A stretch of 64,000 nucleotides of DNA. Origin: Eleusine coracana subsp. coracana. Its lineage: Eukaryota > Streptophyta > Magnoliopsida > Poales > Poaceae. The stretch is taken from positions 25,627,110 to 25,691,109 of the forward strand of contig CM064417.1 in NCBI GenBank assembly GCA_032690845.1, in the 5' to 3' direction. Positions 1 through 12,200 of the stretch are shown piece after piece; within the stretch, counting starts at the first letter, position 1, and each line of letters opens with the position of its first letter. Position numbers and translations under genes: made by a program. The notes below the pieces were generated by a model that made no database searches, was not told where the DNA came from, and was given only the letters and a program-made list of their open reading frames with translations.

Positions 1-772
1 TGTTGAGCACTGCTCTCTCCTTGGCTGAAAATCAAACCTAACCACCTTCCCATTGATAGGGAAACGGATTTCTCCGGCCCCAACATCAATGTGTGCATCA
101 ATGGTGCTTAGAAACGGGCACCCAAGAATGAGTGGTGTTTCCTTCTCAACATCCATGTTGAGACACCAAAAAGTCCATAGGGATCAAGCAATCCTGGATT
201 TTCACCAGAACGTCTTCTGCAATTCCCTCAGGATAGCGGACCGATGAATCGGTCAGCTGAAGTTGCATCGGTGTAGGGATAGAGTTGTATAGTTCAGCTT
301 GTCAAAGACCAGCTTGGGCATCACACTGACGCTCGCACCAAGCTCGCACAGGGCTTGGTCGAATTTCTGCGCCCCGATCGAGCAAGTGATCGTGGGGTAC
401 CCCGGATCTTTCTTCTTCTCTGGAAGCTGGATAAGTATAGCTACGCTACACTCTTCCATCAAATTACAACATCTCTGGTGGGCATCGGACGCTTGTTGCT
501 GAGGATCGTCTTGAGGTAGCGGGCATAAGTTGGTACTTACATCGCATCCAACAAGGGCACATTGATGTGGATCTTCTAGATAACTTCAACAAAGCGAGCG
601 AATTGCTCATCCTCAGTCGGCTTCCTGTTACGACGGGGAAACGACATAGCGGTGGTGTGGAAAAACTCATGTCAAGCCACCTTCCCGTTGTGTACCACTT
701 CATCCTTGTTAGAGGGTCTTCCTTTTTCCTTGTCCTTCCCTGTAGTGTTAGGATATGGCGGGTCTCGAGTGC
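1..772 (-). pseudogene. Athila-like gypsy gag C-terminus and protease relic
   Basis: Read on the minus strand, the segment gives a gag-to-protease region of an Athila-type Ty3/gypsy element. Around 530-640 the frame reads KIHINVPLLDAM then VPTYARYLK, the conserved stretch before the protease. At 253-462 comes KKKDPGYPTITCSIG followed by ALCELGASVSVMP, the aspartic protease motif. Family members usually have DLGASVSVMP, so the catalytic Asp appears to be Glu here. Further down, QLTDSSVRYPEGIAEDV is recognisable, then frames break. Stops and shifts lie at several points, including two in-frame stops near 560-590. The left end leaves the window and the right end is cut by the LTR starting at 773. 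The lineage is inferred from motifs; protease identity is fairly secure. Confidence 0.7.
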
Positions 773-1891
773 TGTCAGGGGTAAAAATCAGAGGTGCTCT
801 GTGGCACCGTTTGAAAGCCCACTGACACATGTTCACTCTACTTAAGATGATAGGCCCACCAAAACACGACCAGCGTGGCATCAGCGTGGCCCCACAAGGG
901 GAGCCTCTGTGCCGGACCGAGTTTCAGGGGTAAAGACAGTACTACCCCCGCCCTGCTTGACCCACCGAGGGTCGAAGGTCAGCTGTGTCTCGCTCGACCC
1001 GTCGAGGGTTGAGGAGCGGCCGCACCCTGCTTAATCCACCCAAGGGTCGACACCCGCTTCCGACTTGCTCAACCCCTCGAGGGTTGAAGCAGCTCTAGCC
1101 TGTCCATAAAGGCTCGGACACAACTCGCTTCGTCCAACTCTGACGGCCCTGCCATTCGCCCTGTCCAACCACCTTGAAGATAAGGATGACCGATTCGTCG
1201 CTGCCAAGACTATGACAGCGCAAGTGGGGCCAGAACCACTGAATAAGCTCTGCCCCGGTCAACTCTCACCAAGCAGGTCCCACCCTATGACGGGACAACC
1301 CGACGAACTTCCATCCAGGTGGAAATGGCGGGGTGGAAAACCTCAATTGCCCTGACAAGACGGGATAAATCCTGACTCCATGTGGACCCGGACAAGCACA
1401 ATCTGATGACTCGACCCTTGACAAGGGGGTCAAACGGGGCGGAAGCCAACAACTACCAACCGCCCCGTCTTGAATGCCGTACTAAGCGTGCATCCACAGT
1501 ATCAAGATGTCGAAGCCCACCGTGTACCTACTCCCATCATCATGGCCTACGTCAGCTGACAGAGGCAGGTGCAGCAAAGCATCCCATGTTACGCTCTCCC
1601 GATGACACCCTCGACAGTGGCGACGAAGGACGGCTGAGGGACAGATAGATCGAACTTTGCCTAGGCGATGTGATGATGCTCATGCCATGCTGCGTCAACC
1701 CTTTTGGCGGAACACACCTTCTATAGAATCATGGAGGCTCGACTCATCGACGGATTACGGGGGCACGCCTCAACAAAATGCTAACTGACACGAAGACCGA
1801 GACAGCAAGACCCACAAGAATTGGAGATCACACCATCGACCAACGCTGGACCTGCCCCGACGCTATGTAGTGAGGATAGTACGAATAAAAC

Positions 1892-1922
<31 letters not shown>

Positions 1923-1994
1923 AAGTGGGCCAAACCCCTTGAAATATAAAAGGGAGGCCTTATTCTCCCTAAAAAAAAGGGAAGCTACAACACA
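773..1994 (+). repeat. Tat/Retand-like gypsy LTR (plus orientation)
   Basis: Begins TGTCAGGGGTAAAAAT and ends in an ACAACACA-like stretch. Its first ~440 bp match, in inverted orientation, the segment ending at 59588 (TGTTGGGGGTGAAAAC...). Both carry a run of imperfect repeats built around GGGTCGA and CTCGACCC. A TATA box near the right end agrees with plus-strand LTR orientation. The left flank AGTGC and the right flank do not match, so no target-site duplication supports a simple solo LTR. The right end abuts the SIRE-like LTR1. Confidence 0.65.
1892..1924 (+). promoter_or_regulatory. CT microsatellite and TATA box of the Tat-like LTR
   Basis: A (CT)n run of about 25 bases leads directly into TATATAAAG (1917-1925). 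The position ~70 bp before the LTR 3' end fits a core promoter with a short R/U5. Confidence 0.55.
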
Positions 1995-3836
1995 CTAAAA
2001 GGACTGAATGACCAAGAGGGGGAGGGGGGGTGAATCGGGTACTCATACTATGTACCAAATTCGCCAATTTCTAAAACCGACCACTCAAAACAACTCCTAT
2101 ATAATTCTAGTGGTGATCATAATAGCAAGATAATGAACCTATGAAAGGAACAACAACCTATGCATACTAGTGGATCACACAAGGCAATACAACTCCTATG
2201 CAAGCTTGTAAACAAAGACACGTAGAAGCAAACGATAAGCTAGCAAAGGAACCTACTCATGCAAAGCTACAAGGTAAAGAACTAGAGCACACAAGCATGA
2301 GTAGCACAACACATAGGAGAATGATCAATCAAGCATAAGCAACTCCTATACATGCTAGTGATCAAGTGAAAGCTAAGCACAACTAGCAAGTAAAGAAGCC
2401 TATTCATGCAAGTCTACAAGGTAATCAACTAGAGCAAGGCAAGCACACAAGCATGAATAGAACGGTATGTAAATGCGGAAAGTAAGGCATCATAGTAAGG
2501 AGTAGAGTAAGAGATGGCTCATGATTTTTTCCCAAGGTCTCGAAAGAATGGCATCTTTCCCTACTCCTTGTTGGACCGCCACCAATGTGGAGTTCTTGCC
2601 CATGATCCCGCAATCACTCCCAGAGTGCAGACACGGTATGTGTCACTGCTGCCACCAAGGCACAAGCTCACCTCCCTCAAGAACATATCGGACTCCCCGA
2701 GCCAACACGGGCGCTCACTAGCGATGCCCCTTTCACCGGCAGGTTCACACCGGGTATAAACATGTGACGACCTTCACAACCGATCAGACTAGGCTCGATC
2801 ACCGACACTTGACCAGTCTAGGACTCACCATAGACCAAGAGTAACAACCTAGATCACACCCTCAAGGATATCCTAGCCTTAGATGTGAATCAATGCTGAA
2901 GTTACTCTCACTAGCACTCTCAAGATATGCAATATATCCTCCTAGTGCTCTTCTCTTTTCCTCTTGGCTCTCACCAAATGCTCCTAGCAATTTCACTAGC
3001 CAAGAGAGATCTCCAAGACCCCAACAATGAAGTTATATATGCTTCGAACCTCCAACTAGTCGTTGCTCCACGAAATCACCCTTCTAGACGCCATTGGCTC
3101 GACTGTCCGGTCACTAATAGACCGGACCATCCGGTCTCGTCTGGAATGGCTCTGAGAGCCATTGGCTTCACTGTCCCTAGCGATTGAGAGCTCCAAAAAC
3201 TGCTTCCTCTCTGTTCTGGTAAACCTCCACACACCGAACCGTCCGTTCTATAGACCGGACCATCTGGTCTCTATGGACTTCAACCCAAATAGATTCCTCA
3301 CAGACTCCTCTCTGATCTCCTAGTGACCAGACAATCCGGCCTCCGCTGACCCCTCTGTCCGGTCACTACATCCAGAAGCTAAAACTCTTCGTCCTCGCTT
3401 GACTTCGTTTTCTGGCTTCTCTGAACAGCTCCTTGGCTCCTCCACTGTCACCTAGTACCTGTGATTTCATTGAGCATCCATGCACATCACCGACTAAACA
3501 TGACCTAAGATAATTGACCTAGACCCCCTTGATAGTCCGGTTTTTCCTATGGACTCAAAGCCCTAACAACTAGACAAGTGTTCCCAACACTTGCTCCATA
3601 GCTTGTCCTTAGCCTTGATCCATCTTCACCAACCCTTGGACTCCATCAAGCTTACAAGCTTCCATGCTTGTGGTCATTGTCATCCACCGCCATGGCCGTC
3701 GTCAACAATCATCGCAATGTATAAGAGGTTTCCTACAGGAACAACACTCGTGTAGACATTAGTCACATTTGATGTTTGTCATTCATCACCAAAACATTCA
3801 TACGTCGAGGTGACCTCAATGGTCATGATCCTTACA
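1995..3836 (-). repeat. SIRE-like copia LTR1 (3' LTR of S2)
   Basis: On the minus strand it starts TGTAAGGATC at 3836, next to a polypurine tract. It ends near 1995, where the expected TTTCA has decayed to TTTTAG. The U3 part (about 3500-3836) aligns clearly with 22150-22464 of LTR2 but is visibly more divergent than LTR2 is from LTR3. The other half carries an imperfect internal duplication (about 2190-2310 and 2341-2460) absent from LTR2. A TATA-like string lies at 3032-3041 on the minus strand. Upstream of it, at 3098-3370, is a cluster of near-palindromes related to GACCGGACCGTCCGGTC. Confidence 0.75.
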
Positions 3837-3854
3837 ATCTCCTCCTTTTTGGTG
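3837..3854 (-). promoter_or_regulatory. Polypurine tract of S2
   Basis: The minus strand reads CACCAAAAAGGAGGAGAT immediately before the LTR1 start TGTAAGG. This is the expected place for plus-strand DNA priming. The same context precedes LTR2. Confidence 0.75.
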
Positions 3855-5105
3855 ATGGATGACAACAACTACATATGATGATCCAAAACATATGAGCAAC
3901 AAGGAACCAAGAGAAAAGAGAAATTTGAAAAGATTACCTTGGCTCTTACCTTAGAAGTAGTCTCCCCATTGGAATGTGCTAGGTGTTGAGGGAGAACTAC
4001 CCAATCACGTAGCGCACTAGATGTTGAGCTTAAGTTGAATTTGCGCCCATCATGGTGTTGTGGTAGTTGATCTTGTTGACATAGATATGCACCAAATACG
4101 TAGATGTTCATGTCGGTGTCGATATTCATTGTTGTTGTAGACATGCACCGTTGTTGTTCTTCTCCATGTTGGTGTAGATTTACATTGTTGTTGTAGACAT
4201 GCACCATTGTCCTGATCATCTTCATTTGGTCTTCATGTTCTCCTTATTCTTCTTCCTGTACTAGACTTGACTTTTCAATCTTCATTTCTTCAAGTTCGTC
4301 TTCTTCTCTTTTTTTTACTATCCTCAATTTTGACTTGGCTTTTGCATCTTCATGTTCTTCTTTCCCATTGTCACCTATCACTAAAAATCACAAGCCAAAG
4401 AGCAAAATACTAGACAACCAAAGAGCGAATAATAAATGGCAAGAGTTAGGAAAACTCCCCCTTTCATGGTGCCCCTTCTTGGTCTTGATGGTGTTCCACC
4501 ATAGCTCCCCCTACACACATGACCCAACAGAATAGTTTCTTAAATATGCAAAGGTTAGTCATTTGTGTGATGGGAATGTATGAGTCACTTGTCTTTGAGC
4601 CGCGCGAGTAGATTTAACCTTGGAGCTCGTTTGAACATGACTCAATGGACATAAAGCACAAAAATCACTATTTTATCATCTAGAGGGTCATATACTTACA
4701 TTGTAAATAAGAAACTCCCCTAGAAACATGCTTGGGAGCATGTAAGGTATCACAATGCAAGAATGCATGAATGCCAAGAATGCAAATGCAAACACAACAA
4801 GTGTACAAATGCATGATGAGATGCCAAAGGAAAGAGAGAGAACGGCTACAAACCAAAATACAAACAACGAGTTGTTCCCTTATCAAGCTAACTCACAATG
4901 GACCATTCTTCAAAGCCATGGGCACACCATGAACCACCTTGCCAAGCTTAACCCATGTCCATTGCTATCTCAAGGAGGTCCAAAGTTGACCTACAAACAA
5001 AGAGAAACAAACACAAAACAGAGGCATAAACAACAAACAAAACAAACAAGGCTATACATAATTTAAAGAGACAAGCTTTAGAGTTACTCATGTGAAGTTT
5101 GAATG
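3855..5105 (-). other. S2 3' noncoding region with extra purine tracts
   Basis: There is no credible coding sequence between the pol end and the 3' LTR. Several further minus-strand purine strings (AAGGGGGAG type at about 4453, 4503 and 4712) resemble polypurine tracts. Repeated tracts of this kind are known in SIRE-type copia elements. A block around 4550-4640 (a GCGCGAG string followed by TTTAACCT) has a counterpart at about 33840-33920 in S1, supporting common ancestry of the two internal regions. Confidence 0.6.
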
Positions 5106-6057
5106 GTCAAGAACATTGAGTTCTCCACTTAGCTTGTTGATGGTCTTCTCGTCGAGTGGCTTGGTGAAGATATCCACCAATTGTTCATGGGTCCGCACAC
5201 TCACCAACTCTCCTTCTTCTCAACATGGTCCCTTATGAAGTGATGCTTGACTTGAATATGCTTTGCATGACCATGATCTTTAATTTTGAGAGCCATCTTG
5301 ATTGCCACCTCACTGTCACAATATAATGGCATTTGAGTGTAGTTGAGGCCATAATCCTAGGGTGTTTGTCTCATATAGAGAAGCTGGGCACAACATGCTC
5401 CCGTCGCCATGTACTCCGCTTCAGCTATGGATAGAGCCACCGAGTTTTGCTTCTTTGAGCTCCAAGATACTAGAGATCTTCCAAGAAATTGACAACCCCC
5501 AGAGGTGCTCTTCCTATTTACTTTGCATCCCGCGAAGTCCGAATCTGAATACCCAAGTAACTCAAAGCTTGTTCCTCTAGGATACCATAATCCCATGGTA
5601 GGTGTGTACTTGAGGTATCTAAGAATCCTCTTCACGACCTTCAAGTGAGACTCCTTTGGATTTGCTTGATAGCGTCCACACAAGCACACCCTAAACATGA
5701 TGTCCGGTCTTGAGGTGGTGAGATAGACCAAAGAACCAATCATTGATCTATAGAGCTTTGGGTTCACCGGTTTTCCCTTTGCATCATCATCCAAGGGTTT
5801 GCTTGTTACCATAGGTGTATGCAAGGGCTTGCAATTTTCCATGTTGAATCTCATGGGAAGGTCCTTGGTGTACTTCTCTTGGTAGATGAAGTTTCCATCT
5901 CTCAATTGCTTCACTTGAAAACCAAGGAACACACCCAACTCTCCAATCATTGACATTTGAAATTCCCTTGCCATCATTTCCAGGAACTCCTTATTGAACT
6001 TCTCATTGGTTGAGCCATAGATGATGTCATTCACATAGATTTGGCACATAAAGAGAT
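5106..6057 (-). pseudogene. pol: S2 pol, RT C-terminal part and RNase H (copia)
   Basis: From 6049 to 5357 the minus strand encodes the end of a copia RT and RNase H. It opens with MCQIYVNDIIYGSTNEKF, so the RT motif YVDD is YVND and a catalytic Asp is lost. RPDIMFRVCLCGRYQANP follows, then GYSDSDFAGC (first RNase H Asp), KSTSGGCQFLG, and the AEAEYMA Glu motif. An in-frame stop follows QTP near 5357, after which DYGLNY and HAKHIQVKHHFIRDHVE remain readable to about 5106. The upstream half of RT lies at 16833-17600, across element I. Identity is secure, function lost. Confidence 0.85.
6053..6057. repeat. Target-site duplication GAGAT of element I (left copy)
   Basis: GAGAT lies directly before the TG end of the left LTR. 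The same five bases follow the right LTR at 16833-16837. Joining the flanks restores a continuous copia RT frame, which shows that I jumped into S2. Confidence 0.95.
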
Positions 6058-7890
6058 TGAAGGACCGAGAAGGCGACTAGAGGAGGGGTGAATGGGAGCC
6101 AATTAAAATTCTTCTCAAGAACTTGGCCTATATCCCAATTACAACCCGAATCAACCTTTAAAAGAATCACCAAGGCCACACACACCAACTTGTGATGTGC
6201 TAACCCTAGGAATGACTCACACTAGCGGAAGAACTAGAGAGAAGCAAAGAAAAACAACCAAGACTTGAAACTAGGAAAGAAAACATAAAACAGGCAGCTC
6301 AGACTGACCATCGGCAGTGCCGGTCAGGGGCATCGGTAGTGCCGATTAGGATTTTCATCCCACACGGGCGGTGTCGGTCCAGGAATCGGTAGTGTTGAAT
6401 GACATCAGAAAGAATATGAAATTCATGGCAAGGACATCGGCAGTGCCGATCTAGATTTTTCTTCCCTCATCGGCAGTGCCGATGGAAAGACCGGCAATGC
6501 TGATCGACCCTCGACAGAATAGAAATTAGTTCGGGATTAGGCAAGAACTTAACCAAAACGTAATCAAATGAACTCCAAATCATGCAATTTTTGGATCAGC
6601 TAATCCTCAACACATCACAACCCTAATCCTAGAAGATCCACTCAATTGGCTCATGGAATCATTATAAATTTCAGATCTTGTGCCAAGAACATCAAAAAGG
6701 GGAAACTTAAGAAATCCTTCAAATCAAAGGTGCTAGAGCTCTTGATTCGGTCAAGGACCCATGTAGGATTGTTCTAGCTCATCATAGCACTAAGATCCCT
6801 AAGAAATCCATCCCAAAAACTAACTCAAAAATGAGATAAAAAATTCCCACAAAAATAGCTCCGAAAATAGAGAAAAAGAGAAATTCGGGATTTAGGGAGA
6901 AAGGAAGAACTTGAGCACGAATTTCAATCTCATATCATTGATTCATCAAGTCAAGATACATGGATACATGGCTAGGAAGCCATCCTTTTCCTCCCACTAT
7001 TTCGAAGAGAAAGAGATGTCTCTCACACACCCTCTCCTCCCCTTTATTACATGAACACCTCTCCGAGCACTTTGAATGAAGACCTAAGGTAAAGCTAAGG
7101 GACAGAGAGGCACTTCTTCCACCAGCCCTACCTCTCCTTATATAGGCCTAGGGGTTGTCCTAAAGACCATCCTACCCCTCACATGCAATACACTACCACC
7201 TACCACCAGAGGCACAACCGTCCATCTTTTTCCTTGTCGCACGAAGGCCATCGAGCCCTTCACGACTTTGCTTTGCCTCAACACAAGCTCCACGATGGTG
7301 CCACATGCACCTCCAATCATCGTTACCGGTTTTGAGACCCAAATCGGGAAAACACCTTGCACGCTTCTCAAAGCATGACTTCTTGATCTTGACGCGTGCC
7401 ACCTCGTCTCGTGATCCTCCTTGTCGGCAAGTCTCTCCGGACTCCGGTCCATTGGAAGTCTCTACTTGCACCGACGCTCGATCACCTTTGACTTGGTCGA
7501 CCCCGCCGTCTTGGTCACCACCCATGGTTTTGAGGCTCAACCGCAAAACCGTCCGAGCTTGTTGCCTCTCCACATGTACAATATGGATCACCCTTGACTT
7601 CACCCGGCCTCCCGATCATCTGACCGTAGGTCTCCTACTTGTGCCCGATCCTCTCGCCGTTGACCGCCAAGTTGACTCCAGTGACCTACACATCATGAGA
7701 CAAGCAAACACATTTCCCATCTCCTGTAAACTCTCCAACAACTTTACCAACTCCAGTTAGTCATAACCATGACATGCACAATCTCATGCAATCCCCAAAT
7801 TCCCGCATTTCAACTCAAACACCGAACTCAACCAATGTCAATTACTAATCACATATTGCAAACCATGGCACATATCCACATGGTTTCTCA
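6058..7890 (-). repeat. 3' LTR of element I
   Basis: Begins TGAAGGACCGAG and ends GGTTTCTCA on the plus strand, giving TG...CA. It aligns end to end with 15020-16832. On the minus strand a TATA box CCTATATAAG lies at 7137-7146. About 630-830 bp downstream of it (6305-6505) are seven copies of a 15-bp near-palindrome related to ATCGGCAGTGCCGAT. Confidence 0.95.
7137..7146 (-). promoter_or_regulatory. TATA box in the 3' LTR of element I
   Basis: The minus strand reads CCTATATAAG. The related LTR at 45435-47062 has the same box. The 5' LTR of this element has CCTATGTAA instead (16080-16088), so the promoter meant to drive the element is damaged. Confidence 0.6.
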
Positions 7891-9209
7891 ATCTCCCAAT
7901 TGATGAGTACATTGACAATATCAAATGTACAAAGCTTACAGATTTGAAATGCAAAACAAAATAAACACATCCAAATGTCTAAAACCCAAAGAAAAGGTGA
8001 AAAGTAGCCATCTAGCATAAGAGGGACAACCAAACCAAGAGCTGACAAAGAAAACCACTCGAAAACAAAAAGATTGTGAAAAGCGCATGAAAAACACTCA
8101 TGGACATGATATGCTCCCCCTCAACTTGTGGTAGGTCTCATGTAATGAAAAATGAATCATTTTAAGTTCCTTAGCATTATGTGTGCATGACCTAATATTT
8201 TCTCCCCCTTTGGCAATGAACTCATCAAAGAAGCAAAAGAATAAGCAAACATGCAATGCATGAAAATGCAAACCTAAGGAGCTTCAACAATTATGCAAAC
8301 AAGCATTTAACCTTGCTAATCACAAGTATAGAGCCATGAAGTGTAAAAACAATAGCACACAATCATACAAAGATCAAAAATAGATAGCAAGGCATAAACA
8401 CCAAGAGCAATACAAGCTAAGGAAAAAGATTGACTAGCTTAGATAGAATCAAATTTGCTCATCATGAGAAAAGCTGCCACCACATGTGTAAGTACTCCCA
8501 TCCACAACAAAACAAGCATCAAGTGAATCATAAGAATCTAGCTAGTCTCAATTTCAACCAAGGCAACAAGCATTCGTAGAAAATAAGCTTTCCAAAGCTC
8601 ACATATGCAATAGAGACTCATAAGAAAAGAGAAAAGCATTATTCTTATGTGACCCTCATGTAACTTATAATCCATGCAGAGGGTCACACGACTGGGTATG
8701 GCAAACAGCTTGAGGCTTCAAAGTACAATTTTTGGATTTAGCATTTTTTATGTAACTTCTAATCCAAGCGGAGGGTCACATGACTGGGTACGGCAAACAT
8801 CCCAAGGCTTTGAAGCACAGTCAACTTATTTTGCAAATTAAAAGCATAAGGGTGAGCATGCCTTTGTGGCAAAAGGAACAAACGTTCCCACAATGTTCCA
8901 TCATAAGCTAAACATTTGCAAAGCCACATTTCGGAAACACAAGGTGCCAAAGCCAAGATATCCTCTAGACTAGCCTCAACACAAGTCTTGACAGGGATAA
9001 AAGCAATTATACACATGGTGAGCAAGTCTTAGCAAGATTAGTTCATAAGGTTCACAAGAAGCTAAGTTTACCTTTAAGATTAGCAAGTTTCTCAAAAGAG
9101 TCTTATAACAAGCCATCTACAAAATCTAAGCGTGAGAGATTACTATCACATCCACACAACTTAGCTCAAGCTCAATCATAGCAAAGAGAAATGCAAGAAA
9201 GCATAAGAA
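7891..9209 (-). other. Element I 3' noncoding region with repeated purine tracts
   Basis: The minus strand reads ATTGGGAGAT next to the 3' LTR (7891-7900), the likely polypurine tract. Further purine strings occur at about 8109 (GAGGGGGAGC) and 8200 (AAGGGGGAGA). No coding region is recognisable. A roughly 70-bp direct repeat (GAGGGTCACACGACTGGGTA type) occurs near 8678 and 8772. Confidence 0.6.
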
Positions 9210-12200
9210 TCAAAGCTCACCTACCAATGCATATATTACATATGACATGCAATGCGAAAAGATAAGATACATACATACAAGAGAGCACCAACTCCCCCTT
9301 AAATGATGCCATAAGGATGGCAAACACCAAACTCCCCCCCCCCCCCCCTGAAGAAAAGCAAATCTTGAAGCATCTAGGGGCTTGGTGAGAATATCAGCCA
9401 ATTGGTGTTTAGTGTCAATGTATTTGAGCTCAACATCTTCCTTCTCAACATTGTCTCTCAGGAAGTGGAATCTCACATTTATGTGTTTGACCTTACCATG
9501 TTGGATTAGGTTTTTGGCTAAGCATATGGCACTGGAGTTATCACACATAAGTGGAACACTCTTAAAGGTTAACCCATAATCTCTCATGGTGTATACTATC
9601 TATAGGATTTGTGAGCAGCAGCAACATACTCAGCCTCTATGGTGGATTGGGCTACACTCGACTGCTTATGACAAGACCAACAGATCAAAGAATTACCCAA
9701 GAAATGGTAAGTACTAGAAGTGCTCTTCCTATCAATTCTACACTCAGCAAAGTCCGCATCCGAATACCCAATGAGATCAAGAGATGAAGATGTAGAATAC
9801 CAAAGACCCAACTCAAGGGTGTATTTAAGATACCTGAAGATGCGCTTGACACCCTTACGATGAGTCACCCTTGATGAAGCTTGAAAGCGAGCACAAAGAC
9901 ACACTGCAAAGTGTATGTCAGGTCTCGTCGCCATCAAGTACAAAAGGCAGCCGATCATGCTCCTATACTCCCTTTGATCCACAGCTTCACAGTCTTCATC
10001 TCGGTCAAGCGTCGTTGTAGTGGACATTAGAGTTGACAACGGCTTCACATTGACCATCTCGAACATCTTCAGAAGATCCTTTGTGTACTTGACTTGATGT
10101 ATGAAGGTGCCTTGCATGCACTGCTTGATTTGAAGTCCAAGAAAGAAGGTGAGCTCGCCCATTGTCGACATCTGAAATTCACTTTCCATGGCTTCCTAAA
10201 ATCTGGACACAAGAGCATGAGAAGAACCTCCAACGATGATATCATCCATGTATATCTGAACCATTAAAAAGTCATTGCCATGCTTTAGAGTGAACAAGGT
10301 TTTGTCAACACACCCCATGACATACCCGTGCTCTAGCAAGAAGGTCTTAAGCCTAGCATACCATGCCATAGGTGCTTGCTTTAGCCCTTACAAAGCCTTC
10401 TGAAGCTTGTACACACGGTTTTGGTATTTGTGGTATTCAAAGCCAGGTTGTTGTTTCACATAAACCTATTCCTCTATGAAACCATTTAGGAAAGCACTCT
10501 TGACATCCATTTGGTAGAGTCTAATGCCCTAAGAGGCAGCAAATGCAAGCAAGATCCTAATGGCTTCTATGCGTGCAACAGAAGCAAAGGTTTCACCATA
10601 GTCTAAGCCCTCAACTTGGCTAAAACCCTGAGCAACAAGCCTAGCGTTGTTTCTCACATCCTCACCATCTTCCCCATGCTTGTTTTTGAACACCCATTTG
10701 GTTCCTATGACATTCACACCAACAGGAGGCTCTACTAGGGTCCACACTTTATTCCTCTCAAAGTTTTCCAACTCTTCATGCATGGCATTAACCCAATGTT
10801 CATGAGATAGTGCGTGTCCAACATCCCGGCGTTCAAAGGTTGCAACAAATAGTGAATTGGTAAAGCAAGCGAGATGTGCAGACTTTGACCTTGTTGTCCT
10901 CTCATAGAGATTACCGATCATCTGTTGAGGTGGATGTTGACGCTGAATGTGCCTAGGAGCCTCTCTCTCAGAGCGTACCTCCCCCTCAACCACAGCTGGC
11001 TCGACTATGATAGAAGTTGAGGTAGAAGCTTCTGGACCCTCTGCGGGCGTAGTGGATGCAGCAGGAACAGGCTCGAATGTAGGATGTGTTGACTCATCAT
11101 CATCCTCATCATCCAAGCCCTGTAGGCCATGTTCTACAAAGATGCTTTCCTCCACTTCCCTGTCACCTGCAGTCTCAACCACATTGCTTGCACAAGAGTT
11201 TGACTCATCAAAGGTTGCATTGTAGGACTCTACGATGGTGTTAGTTTCCATGTTCCAAACTCTATAGGAATAGCCATAAAGAGAGTAACCAAGAAAGATG
11301 CCATCGGAAGATCTTGACTCAATCTTATCAAGATTGTCACGCTTGAGAATAAAGCACTTGCAACCAAAGGCACGCAAATGAGAAACGGATGGCTTCCTCC
11401 CAAAGCATAGCTCATAGGACGTCACATTAAGAATTGAGCGCAAGAAAATCTGATTGGACACATAGCAAGCAGTATTGATGACCTCAGCCCAGAACCGCCT
11501 CGGAGTCCTATGCTTATCGAGCATCGTCCGGGCCATTTTAACCAAGGTTATGTTCTTTCTTTCGACCACACCATTCTGCTGAGGGACACGAGGTGCTGAA
11601 AATTGATGCTCAATACCATGCTCTAGGCAGAAGGCATCTAAGGAGGAGTTCTTGAACTCGGTGCCATTATCACTACGGATTGCTCATAATGCACCAGGGG
11701 AGTTCCTTGAACAACCTCAAAGCTAAGCTCCAAAAGTGATGAAACACTTCATCCTTGCTCTGAAGAAAGTAAATCCAAGAATAGCGAGAGAAATCATCAA
11801 CAATCACAAGAATGTACCACTTCCCACCCGCCGAACAAACCCGAGAAGGACCAACAGTGTCCATGTGAAGCAGCTCTCCAGGGCATTCAGTCATCACCAA
11901 ATTAATTGGTGTATGAGAAGCGGCAATCATCTTCCCATGACGACAAGGAGCATAAACCAAATCCTTATCAAAGTTGAGCTTAGGCAATACTCGGATCAGA
12001 CCTAGGCCACTCAAGCAACAAAGCAAGTCAAAGCTCATGTGACATAGTCTCCTATGCCATTTCCAGAGCTCAGAAGAAGATTGAGCAAACAAGCACTTGT
12101 GAGAACCAGGAGAAACAGAAAAATCAGCTTGAAACACTCTCCTAATGCTAGAAATCCCACAAACCAAAGAACCATCCGAATCAAGAACACAAGAAGCATT

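Noticed and set aside
773..1994. Clean solo LTR with target-site duplication
   Set aside because: Flanks AGTGC and the bases after 1994 do not match, and the right end abuts another LTR, so a simple solo LTR is not supported.
6305..6505. CRISPR-like array of short repeats
   Set aside because: Repeats are imperfect, spacers irregular and short, and the array lies inside a plant retrotransposon LTR.
7193..7760. Open frames of 100-150 codons on both strands inside the element I LTRs (also at 16114-16702 and 45349-46030)
   Set aside because: They recur because the LTRs are homologous, differ in frame and length between copies and show no conserved protein, so they are chance frames.
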